Source: Armatimonadota bacterium
Lineage (GTDB): Bacteria; Armatimonadota; UBA5829
Length of the DNA: 64,000 nucleotides
Reading direction: 5' to 3'
NCBI GenBank assembly: GCA_039679645.1
Contig: JBDKUO010000017.1
Span: 1 to 64,000, forward strand
Shown here one piece after another: positions 53,198 to 60,320 of the stretch; the stretch's first letter is position 1; every line of letters starts with the position of its first letter. Below the pieces are notes generated by a model. The model did no database searches and was not told the origin of the DNA. It saw only the letters and a list, made by a program, of their open reading frames with translations. Position numbers and translations under genes: made by a program.

Positions 53198-53222
53198 CTG
53201 CGAACTGGTATGGCGCATTCGA

Positions 53223-54305
53223 TCACTTCTTCTGAATATATATGCCGAGTTTCTCACCGATATATTCGGCATCCGCCAATAGTTTGCAGCATGCGGGGTT
53301 TTCATCCGAATTGGTGATGCCGGTTCCAAATCCGGTCGAATTTGGCCGTGTTGGCAAAACAGTGATGCACGCATTCATTACCATCAACTCGAATTCTTCC
53401 AGCATCAGCCCTGCATTTGCCGTATCGCCGACACTGATCAAGTCCCGAATCTGGATGAGTTTTTCCAGAAGTATATCATACAAAACCTCATCAGAGATCA
53501 ACGGCACTTCCTCTTTACCGAACGGCAGTTCATGAAACAGAGCTAGAAGACGAATCATACCGTATATATCGGTGTCAACCGTCCATTTCCAAGTGTTACT
53601 GTGGTCACAGCCGGGTGGGTTTGACCCATCTGCATCGTCGTCATATGGTGTTTGTGTGCCGTAACGAATACATAAAGTCCATGTTGTGCCTGGAATCTCA
53701 TACATTAATGGCCACCAAAGTCTGATATTGCAAATGCCTTGCTGAGTGATGGTTCTTGCAGGAAAAACATCAGTGCACTGCAATATCTCAGGTGTTTTTT
53801 TCTGCAAAGTCACGTTTTTTAGAGTGTATTCCACTTCGTCTTGAGCTGCGCCCACGTAGTTAGCCCAGTTGCCTCCCGGCACTATCGCCAGCACTGCCGG
53901 CACAGCCATAGACAAGTTGCCGCTCACTCCAAGGTAGCCCAAGAAACATTGACTTTGGCCTGACTTGTCATCAACCATGGCTATCGAGTCCAGGATTACC
54001 TTGCCTGTGTTGGTGACTGTAAATGTATGTGTCACCACATCGCCGACATGCAATCCATCACCGGTAGTCCAGGCATACGACTTGTGAACGTCAATGGATG
54101 CATTGGCGCAGATAAGTTCAAGCGCTATGCCATTTTGGGGAGATTCCGACGTGGCTGAAGTCTGTGCGGCGCTGTTATCATAGATATCCCCATCTACAAC
54201 GGCTGTGCCGTATGTCGGTTGAGGGGGACTGGCAGCTTCTGCCATATGCGCCGGAGCAAGAATGAGCAATACTCTGACCAAAATCGCCAGGTGCGATACT
54301 CTCAT
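53223..54305 (-). CDS. Secreted protein with DUF11-like repeat domain
   Basis: The protein has 360 residues. A signal peptide ends MAEA. Residues about 80-160 resemble a DUF11/conserved-repeat beta domain (LHVGDVVTHTFTVTNTGKVILDSIAMVDDKSG). The middle part has several cysteines and Trp (GICNIRLWWPLMYEIPGTTWTLCIRYG) and an Asp-rich DDDADGSN that could bind calcium. The last 120 residues are helical. GGAGGT precedes ATG 54305. No function is known; it is exported and perhaps cell-surface. It shares direction with the TonB genes but is separated from them by a strong terminator. Confidence 0.7.
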   Translation of the reverse strand: MRVSHLAILVRVLLILAPAHMAEAASPPQPTYGTAVVDGDIYDNSAAQTSATSESPQNGIALELICANASIDVHKSYAWTTGDGLHVGDVVTHTFTVTNTGKVILDSIAMVDDKSGQSQCFLGYLGVSGNLSMAVPAVLAIVPGGNWANYVGAAQDEVEYTLKNVTLQKKTPEILQCTDVFPARTITQQGICNIRLWWPLMYEIPGTTWTLCIRYGTQTPYDDDADGSNPPGCDHSNTWKWTVDTDIYGMIRLLALFHELPFGKEEVPLISDEVLYDILLEKLIQIRDLISVGDTANAGLMLEEFELMVMNACITVLPTRPNSTGFGTGITNSDENPACCKLLADAEYIGEKLGIYIQKK

Positions 54306-54363
54306 GATTGCACCTCCAGACAAATACTCTACGGGTGGGCCAAGTGTGAACAAGATGGCCAAT

Positions 54364-54545
54364 TGCCTGTTGTTGGTGTGTCGCTCTATACGGGTCGATG
54401 GCATTTACCCGGCTCCAATTGCCGCCAAACAAAAAAACATGATGCCGTTGGCCTTTGTCGTTAGGTCGATTATAATTGATGCAGGCGATTGAAATCGGAT
54501 GTCGGTTTGCCGCGTCTTTAGCATGCCTGTTGACTCGCTCTATAC
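54364..54545. repeat. Two-part direct repeat in the secreted-protein/MATE intergenic gap
   Basis: TGCCTGTTG and TCGCTCTATAC occur at 54364-54372 and 54381-54391, and again at 54524-54532 and 54535-54545, spaced 8 and 2 bases apart. The 307-base gap between the divergent genes holds nothing else that could be recognised. Confidence 0.5.
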
Positions 54546-54612
54546 AGCATTCTGGATGATATTGATTTACACCGGCGACGAATAATAAAGGCGGTGATGA
54601 TAGGAAGTAGCA

Positions 54613-56043
54613 ATGATAGAAGAAACATATAACAAAACCGCAAAATATGCGTCGGGCAGCGTCCGTGAACTGCTTGTTATTGCCCTGCCGATGATGGCTT
54701 CAAGCGTATGCGACACAGTAATGACTTTCACCGACAGGCTGTTTCTTTCAAAGCTTGGTTCTTCACAAATGAATGCGGCTCTCGGTGGGGGCATGACCAG
54801 CTTCATGCTCACAACGTTTTTTATCGGTTTAATTGGCTATAGCACTGCCCTGATCGGCCAGTATTATGGCGCCGGTCGAAAGAGTAATTGCTCGGTGGTT
54901 GTAACTCAGACGGCGGTTTTTGCGCTTATTGCTTATCCGATAATTTTGCTTATTGCTCCATTAGTCAGAGCTTCTTTTCGATCTTCCGGCATTGCCCCCG
55001 AGCAGCTTGGGCTGCAGATCATTTATTTCAACATACTGGTCTACGGCGCAATTGTAACCCTGCTGCGTAATGTTTTCAGTTGTTTCTTTTCAGGCATAGG
55101 CAGGACCCGCACTGTGATGGTGGCTTCCGTGACCGCAATGTTGGTAAACGTCGTAGCCAACTATATTCTCATCTTCGGCCATTGCGGTTTTCAACCGCTT
55201 GGAATCAGTGGTGCGGCGTATGGAACGATAACCGGTGGCGTGTGCGGTCTTTTGATTCTGATGGCGGCGTACTTTTTCGGAAACAAGCACAAAGAATACG
55301 GCATCGGAAGCTCATACAGGATCGACCTCGATGTAATGCGAAAACTGCTCAAGTTCGGATACCCTGCCGGGTTGGAGTTTTTTCTGACACTCTCTGCTTT
55401 TACCGCAATAATCATGCTTTTTCAGTCTCTAGGACAGACTGTAGCCACAGCCGCCACAATTACTTTCAACTGGGACATGGTGGCTTATGTTCCTCTGATA
55501 GGCATTGAGATTGCTGTGACAAGCCTGGTCGGTCGATATATGGGGGCGAGGCAGCCGGACACTGCACATCACGTTGCTATGTCAGGTGTGAAAGCCGGCT
55601 CGGTATATTCGATTATAATGCTGGTCCTTGTAGTAGCGTTTCCGAACTTGCTCGTCAATGTGTTTCGACCTGACACAAACGACGTAATTTTCATGAAAGC
55701 TATGCCTTTAACGGTGTTCATGGTCCGATTGATGTCGCTGTATGTGCTCCTCGAGGCTATGATAGTTGCGCTCTGTGGGGCGCTCCGAGGCGCAGGAGAC
55801 ACATTCTTTGCAATGTGTATGTCCGTGACTCTTCACTGGCTGATGGTTGGGATTCTCTTTGTCATGTTTAGAGTGATGCATTGTAGTGCCGAGGCAGGTT
55901 GGGTTGCAATGATATTGTGGTTTATGGTCCTCTTCTTTGCTTTCTGCATGCGTTATCGCAGCGGCAAATGGCGTAATATTCAGATAATTCATGATACAGA
56001 GCCGGTCATTTCGGAGGATTCGGAAGTAACTTCGACATTGTAG
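54613..56043 (+). CDS. MATE family efflux transporter
   Basis: This 476-residue transporter has twelve predicted membrane helices in two related halves. The first half begins SVRELLVIALPMMASSVCDTVMTFTDRLFLSKLGS, as in MatE proteins, and YSTALIGQYYGAGRKSN matches the conserved loop; the second half has GIEIAVTSLVGRYMGARQPD. It exchanges Na+ or H+ for drugs or metabolites at the inner membrane. AGGAAG precedes the ATG. No regulator is adjacent and the substrate is unknown. Confidence 0.93.
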   Translation: MIEETYNKTAKYASGSVRELLVIALPMMASSVCDTVMTFTDRLFLSKLGSSQMNAALGGGMTSFMLTTFFIGLIGYSTALIGQYYGAGRKSNCSVVVTQTAVFALIAYPIILLIAPLVRASFRSSGIAPEQLGLQIIYFNILVYGAIVTLLRNVFSCFFSGIGRTRTVMVASVTAMLVNVVANYILIFGHCGFQPLGISGAAYGTITGGVCGLLILMAAYFFGNKHKEYGIGSSYRIDLDVMRKLLKFGYPAGLEFFLTLSAFTAIIMLFQSLGQTVATAATITFNWDMVAYVPLIGIEIAVTSLVGRYMGARQPDTAHHVAMSGVKAGSVYSIIMLVLVVAFPNLLVNVFRPDTNDVIFMKAMPLTVFMVRLMSLYVLLEAMIVALCGALRGAGDTFFAMCMSVTLHWLMVGILFVMFRVMHCSAEAGWVAMILWFMVLFFAFCMRYRSGKWRNIQIIHDTEPVISEDSEVTSTL

Positions 56044-56139
56044 CGCATGCGTAATAAGTCATCTGGATGGAATTTGGAAAGCATGAGATGTCGCTGCACT
56101 TATGACACCACTGGGAGCATCTTAACCGCAAAAGAAGCG

Positions 56140-56214
56140 TGGTGGGCGATACTGGGATCGAACCAGTGACCTCTTCGGTGTGAACGAAGCGCTCTCCCAC
56201 TGAGCCAATCGCCC
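56140..56214 (-). tRNA. tRNA-Val (anticodon CAC)
   Basis: It spans 75 bases with an encoded CCA. The acceptor is GGGCGAT/ATCGCCC, the D-arm GGCTCAGTGGGAGAGC, and the anticodon stem CTTCG/CGAAG with loop TTCACAC (anticodon CAC). The T-loop is GGTTCGATCC. The discriminator base is A. Confidence 0.97.
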
Positions 56215-56238
56215 GTATTTGTTATTTTGCGCTCGGTC

Positions 56239-56267
56239 ATTATACCCCCATGCTCAAAAAGAGTCAA
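56239..56267 (-). promoter_or_regulatory. tRNA-Val promoter
   Basis: On the minus strand TTGACT (56262-56267) and TATAAT (56239-56244) are 17 bases apart, about 25 bases before the tRNA. Confidence 0.8.
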
Positions 56268-56273
56268 GTAGTC

Positions 56274-56302
56274 TTGATTTGCAATCAATATGCTGTTATA
56301 CT
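56274..56302 (+). promoter_or_regulatory. Promoter of the TPR-corrinoid activator operon
   Basis: TTGATT (56274-56279) and TATACT (56297-56302) are 17 bases apart, 40 bases before the TPR gene. It lies back to back with the tRNA-Val promoter, the two -35 boxes only 6 bases apart. Confidence 0.65.
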
Positions 56303-56341
56303 GCATCCAAGCGCGGTTTCACGTGGCATCGAGGGAAGGTT

Positions 56342-56698
56342 ATGGGGCAGATAGAAGAGCACATTGAGCGCGGTGTCAGCCTCAAAAATGAAGGACGCTA
56401 CGACGAAGCACTTGCAGAGCTGAAGAAAGCGCTCGGCGTTGACGGATCTAGTGTCGAGGCGCACAGGCAGCTAGGGCTTGTTTACGGCTTTATAGGTCTC
56501 TTCGATGAAGCCATAGAGGAGCTGATTGTAGCCGTGCGCCTGGATGAGCGTCACCTCGGTGCGCGCAATGATCTGGCTCTGACATACTCGATGCTGGGTA
56601 TGTGCGATGAGGCCAGAGCAGAGTTTGAAGCTGTGCTCTCGCTTGATCCGGACAATGAGACCGCAAAGAAGAATATATTGTATTTCGTGCAGCTATGA
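56342..56698 (+). CDS. Small TPR-repeat protein
   Basis: The protein has 118 residues. Three consecutive tetratricopeptide repeats fill it: IERGVSLKNEGRYDEALAELKKALGVDG, AHRQLGLVYGFIGLFDEAIEELIVAVRLDE, and ARNDLALTYSMLGMCDEARAEFEAVLSLDP. It has no signal peptide, so it is cytosolic. It is probably a protein-binding adaptor. GGAAGG precedes ATG 56342. It overlaps the corrinoid activator gene by four bases (ATGA), so the two are translationally coupled. Confidence 0.88.
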   Translation: MGQIEEHIERGVSLKNEGRYDEALAELKKALGVDGSSVEAHRQLGLVYGFIGLFDEAIEELIVAVRLDERHLGARNDLALTYSMLGMCDEARAEFEAVLSLDPDNETAKKNILYFVQL

Positions 56699-58557
56699 GC
56701 ATAAGCAAATTGGTGAAAGTAATTTTCGAGCCCGATGGGATGGAAGTCTTTATCCCCTCGGGCACGTTGCTATCAAGAGCAGCCGCTGCGGCAGGCCGTG
56801 CGATTGAAACGCCCTGCGGCGGAATGGGTATCTGCGGCAAGTGCAGGATTATCGTGCATGGAAATGTGTCTGCACCCGATACTGCCGAGCGCGAGCGCCT
56901 GACCGATGACGAGCTAGCCTCCGGCCTAAGACTGGCTTGCATGACGAGCGCATTAGGCGATGTAAGCGTTGAGATTCCGGATTCCAGCCGGTCACTGGTT
57001 CAGAAGATATTGAGCAAAGGTGTTCATAAAGAGTGCGCGGTGCTCTCAAACGTCACAAAAGTCTACTGCGAACTCACTGCGCCCAGTCTTGATGATGAGC
57101 AAGCCGAATTTGAGCGTCTTGCCTCCTGCCTGGAGTCTCGGGACATCCATCTTCAGCCGAATTTCAATATTATCCGCACACTATCAGCCCACATGCGCCG
57201 CGCAAATTATAAGATCACTGCTGTCGTATATAGTGATGAGCTGATTGGGATCGAACCGGATGATACGACCGATAAATGTTACGGCATCGCTTACGACCTC
57301 GGCAGCACGACCATAGTCGGTTACCTCATGGACTTAACGACCGGCGAAGAGCTTGCAGTATCTTCGGTTATGAACCCCCAGATGGTCTATGGAGACGATC
57401 TTGTCTCCCGCATCAGCTTTGCCACAACTGAAAAGGACGGCGCGAAAATACTTCGGTCCGCAGCAATTGGAGCACTCAATCGTATTGCTCATGATCTTTC
57501 AGGCAGCGCCGGCATATCGCTTGAGAATGTCTACAAAGTGACAGTGGTCGGTAACACGTGCATGACTCATCTTTTGCTTGGTATAGACACAACGAGCCTC
57601 GGTCAATCGCCTTATGTGCCGACTCTCTGCACCGGCATTACCCTGCGATCACGCGATCTTGGTATTGAGACCGGTCCCGAATCTAAGATCGTGATCCTGC
57701 CGAACATTGCGGGCTTTGTCGGCTCCGATACCGTGGGAGTGCTGCTTTCGAGCATGTATGAGGACAACGGCAGCACCAGGCTCGCGGTCGATATCGGCAC
57801 CAACGGTGAGATGGCCCTGATGCATAATGGGCATCTATATGTGTGCTCCGCTGCGGCAGGCCCTGCGTTTGAGGGAGCCGGGATAAGTTGCGGCATGCGA
57901 GGCGCTCCGGGCGCAATCGACAGCGTGATAATCGACGGAGATGTTCATATTACGACTATCCATAATATGCCTCCCATTGGGATATGCGGATCGGGTCTTG
58001 TGGATGCTGTCGCGCAGATGCTGGATGCGGGGATTATTAACGAGAGCGGTCGAATGGTCTCGTCCAAAGACGCCGTGGGATTGCCGGAGGCCATTCGCGA
58101 GAGATTAATCGAAACACAGCAGGGTGTGGAGTTTGTATTGGCGACAGAGAAACAGTCGGGTTCAGGCAAAGCCACAACCATTACTGCCGGTGATATCAGG
58201 CATATGCAGCTTGCCAAGGGTTCGATTCATGCTGCAATCCAAACGCTGGTCAAGACCGCGGGCATTAGCGATTCCGATCTCGATCAAATCCTGCTCGCGG
58301 GAGCGTTCGGCAGCTATATTCGTGTTGAGAGCGCGATCAGAATCGGTTTGATTCCGGATATTTCCCCTGATAAGGTCGTATCCATCGGCAATGCAGCCGG
58401 AGCTGGTGCAAAGCTTGCTTTATTGTGTGAAAAAGAGATGGAACTTGGCAGGCAGTTGGCGCGCATGGCTGAGCATGTCGAGCTTGCAGTATCGCCATAT
58501 TATCAAATGGAACTGATGGAGAGAATGATGTTTCCGGCGAATGCAGTAGTTTTATAA
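56695..58557 (+). CDS. RACo-like corrinoid activation protein (2Fe-2S / ASKHA)
   Basis: The protein has 620 residues. The N-terminal plant-type ferredoxin has Cys41-x5-Cys47-x2-Cys50 and Cys82 (CGGMGICGKCR, LACM). A linker follows, then a DUF4445/ASKHA ATPase part (about 200-620) with YDLGSTTIVGYLMDLTTGEE, VVGNTCMTHLLLG, DIGTNGEMALM and AGAFGSYI. Such proteins use ATP to drive reduction of inactive Co(II) corrinoid proteins to Co(I). The corrinoid protein encoded 110 bases downstream is the likely target. The full-length layout suggests it is active. Confidence 0.92.
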   Translation: MSISKLVKVIFEPDGMEVFIPSGTLLSRAAAAAGRAIETPCGGMGICGKCRIIVHGNVSAPDTAERERLTDDELASGLRLACMTSALGDVSVEIPDSSRSLVQKILSKGVHKECAVLSNVTKVYCELTAPSLDDEQAEFERLASCLESRDIHLQPNFNIIRTLSAHMRRANYKITAVVYSDELIGIEPDDTTDKCYGIAYDLGSTTIVGYLMDLTTGEELAVSSVMNPQMVYGDDLVSRISFATTEKDGAKILRSAAIGALNRIAHDLSGSAGISLENVYKVTVVGNTCMTHLLLGIDTTSLGQSPYVPTLCTGITLRSRDLGIETGPESKIVILPNIAGFVGSDTVGVLLSSMYEDNGSTRLAVDIGTNGEMALMHNGHLYVCSAAAGPAFEGAGISCGMRGAPGAIDSVIIDGDVHITTIHNMPPIGICGSGLVDAVAQMLDAGIINESGRMVSSKDAVGLPEAIRERLIETQQGVEFVLATEKQSGSGKATTITAGDIRHMQLAKGSIHAAIQTLVKTAGISDSDLDQILLAGAFGSYIRVESAIRIGLIPDISPDKVVSIGNAAGAGAKLALLCEKEMELGRQLARMAEHVELAVSPYYQMELMERMMFPANAVVL

Positions 58558-58589
58558 GTCAAATATCTTGCATTTTTTCTCAAACAACC

Positions 58590-58618
58590 TTGCATCCCGT
58601 GGATACAATGGTTATACT
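58590..58618 (+). promoter_or_regulatory. Corrinoid protein promoter
   Basis: TTGCAT (58590-58595) and TATACT (58613-58618) are 17 bases apart, about 50 bases ahead of the TTG start. It suggests expression independent of the activator. Confidence 0.6.
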
Positions 58619-58667
58619 TATGGCGAAACACAACTGGACGATGACAGTTGTTTTAGGAGGAGCTAGA

Positions 58668-59303
58668 TTGGCTGATATGGAAGCTCTGGCGCAGGCCATT
58701 ATTAATGGCAAGGCGCCGGATGCAAAAGAGATTACAGAGAAGGCACTGGCCGAGGGTATGAACCCCGGTGACATTCTCAATAACGGTCTCGTGGCCGGTA
58801 TGAATGTCGTTGGCGCCAAGTTCAAGAACAATGAGTTCTACGTTCCTGAAGTTCTCATTGCCGCCCGCGCTATGAAGATGGCGATGGAGGTTCTTCGACC
58901 TAAACTGGCTTCAAGTGGTGTTGAGGCAAAGGGCAGGGTCGCGATAGGCACTGTAAGTGGCGACCTTCACGACATCGGCAAGAACCTGGTCGCCATGATG
59001 CTTGAGGGGGCTGGTTTTGAGATCATGGACCTCGGAGTTGACGTAAAGCCACAGGCGTTCGTGCAGGCCGTCAAGGACGGTGCCAATATAGTCGCGCTTT
59101 CCGCACTTCTGACGACCACCATGCCTGCAATGAAAGACACCATCGAGGCCATAAAGAATGAGGGAGTCCGTGACCAGACATCAATTATGATTGGCGGCGC
59201 TCCCGTCACGCAGAATTATGCCGATGAGATCAATGCCGACGGCTATGCTCCCGATGCTGCCAGTGCGGTAGATAAGGCAAAAGAACTTCTCAAGATAGCT
59301 TAA
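58668..59303 (+). CDS. Methyltransferase corrinoid protein (MtbC/MtaC-like)
   Basis: The protein has 211 residues from TTG 58668 (AGGAGGAG six bases ahead). An N-terminal helical cap (about 1-85) is followed by a B12-binding Rossmann domain with GDLHDIGKN (His101, the lower cobalt ligand), ALSALLTTTMPAM and MIGGAPVTQNYADEI. These proteins carry methyl groups between substrate-specific and acceptor methyltransferases. Neither methyltransferase is in the window, so the methyl donor cannot be named. A perfect 10-bp hairpin (59402-59429) lies about 100 bases downstream. Confidence 0.93.
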   Translation: MADMEALAQAIINGKAPDAKEITEKALAEGMNPGDILNNGLVAGMNVVGAKFKNNEFYVPEVLIAARAMKMAMEVLRPKLASSGVEAKGRVAIGTVSGDLHDIGKNLVAMMLEGAGFEIMDLGVDVKPQAFVQAVKDGANIVALSALLTTTMPAMKDTIEAIKNEGVRDQTSIMIGGAPVTQNYADEINADGYAPDAASAVDKAKELLKIA

Positions 59304-59309
59304 AGTGCA

Positions 59310-59344
59310 GTTATGAGTTTTGGGTGTGGGTTATGAGGTATGGT
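59310..59344 (+). repeat. Degenerate heptad block
   Basis: GTTATGA, GTTTTGG, GTGTGGG, TTATGAG and GTATGGT follow each other seven bases after the corrinoid gene. They are of the same style as the blocks at 1658 and 1935 (the latter on the other strand). Confidence 0.5.
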
Positions 59345-59401
59345 CCTGCAGCCCTGAGCTTATATATACTTCGCGGGCGAATGCCCCGAAGGGTGCCATT
59401 A

Positions 59402-59429
59402 ACGTCCGGGGTATTCCTGCCCCGGACGT
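59402..59429. other. Perfect 10-bp hairpin after the corrinoid gene
   Basis: ACGTCCGGGG and CCCCGGACGT surround an 8-base loop. There is no clean T-run after it, so it is only a possible terminator. Confidence 0.5.
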
Positions 59430-59432
59430 AAC

Positions 59433-59461
59433 TTGTCCTCGCTTCTATCTTAGTCTATAAT
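59433..59461 (+). promoter_or_regulatory. Promoter of the SMR-pair operon
   Basis: TTGTCC (59433-59438) and TATAAT (59456-59461) are 17 bases apart. The leader before GTG 59493 is about 25 bases and contains AGGAGGT. Confidence 0.65.
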
Positions 59462-59492
59462 TGAGTCAACATTATGTAGGAGGTTACTGCGC

Positions 59493-59918
59493 GTGCAGGG
59501 CAATCTCACTCCGGCTTCATTCGGCGTCATATGTGTAGCTGTATCTTTAGGCGCTTTCGGCCAGATCTTTCTCAAACTCGGCCTCGGCGCCAAGAAGCTT
59601 GCGGCAAGCTCGATAATGCAGACTTTTATAAACATTCTTCATGCAATGATGGCTCCGTATGTGCTGCTTGGGCTGGGGCTGTATGTGGTCAGCACACTCT
59701 TCTGGATTGTCGTGCTCAGCAAGGTGAGGCTGAGTGTCGCATATCCCTTGATCAGTATGAGCTATATCCTGGTTGTGATCCTCTCCGCTTCGATGCTCCA
59801 TGAGCAGGTGAACTGGATATTTGCGGGAGTCGGTCTGGCTCTTATCTCAATCGGAGTATCATTTATCGGCGTGGGGCTAGGCCAGTCGAAAGAAAAGCCT
59901 TGTCAGGGGGATAATTAA
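59493..59918 (+). CDS. SMR/EamA-like small membrane protein A (ArnE-like)
   Basis: This 141-residue protein has four membrane helices. FGQIFLKLGLG in helix 1 (where a charged residue often sits in SMR proteins), VLSKVRLSVAYPLISMSYILVVILSASMLHEQVNW and a glycine-rich last helix resemble ArnE/ArnF and other half-EamA proteins. ArnE/F pairs flip undecaprenyl-linked aminoarabinose. GTG start with AGGAGGT ten bases ahead. The next gene is a close paralogue that follows with no gap, which suggests a heterodimer. Confidence 0.8.
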   Translation: MQGNLTPASFGVICVAVSLGAFGQIFLKLGLGAKKLAASSIMQTFINILHAMMAPYVLLGLGLYVVSTLFWIVVLSKVRLSVAYPLISMSYILVVILSASMLHEQVNWIFAGVGLALISIGVSFIGVGLGQSKEKPCQGDN

Positions 59919-60320
59919 TTGCAGGGCAATCTTACATTAGGCTCGTTTGGTTTGATGTGTGTGTCTGTAACACTGATGGCAACTGCGCAGGTGCTGCAAA
60001 AACTGGGCCTCGGCGATAGGAACCTTGTCTGCAGTTCAATAGTAATTACGCTATGCAATATCGTGCGCGCGATGTTTACTCCACGCGTTCTGATCGGATT
60101 GTTTCTCTATGTTATAAGCGCATTTTTATGGATTCTGGTGCTAAGTAAAGTAAGGCTGAGTGTGGCATATCCGATGCTCAGCATCAGCTATTTTCTCGTC
60201 GTGATACTCTCGGCAACCGTTCTCAAGGAGCGGGTGAACTGGAAACTTGCGGGCCTCGGCCTGTTCTTTATCTCTGCCGGGGTCTCATTTATCGGGTTTG
60301 GACTTGGACAAGGACACTAA
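59919..60320 (+). CDS. SMR/EamA-like small membrane protein B (ArnF-like)
   Basis: This 133-residue protein has four membrane helices. It starts MQGNLTLGSFG against MQGNLTPASFG in the preceding protein and shares VLSKVRLSVAYPMLSISYFLVVILSATVLKERVNW, so the two arose by tandem duplication. TTG start immediately after the previous stop, so translation is coupled. It probably pairs with protein A to move a lipid-linked sugar across the inner membrane, by analogy to ArnE/ArnF; no aminoarabinose genes are visible here. Confidence 0.8.
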   Translation: MQGNLTLGSFGLMCVSVTLMATAQVLQKLGLGDRNLVCSSIVITLCNIVRAMFTPRVLIGLFLYVISAFLWILVLSKVRLSVAYPMLSISYFLVVILSATVLKERVNWKLAGLGLFFISAGVSFIGFGLGQGH

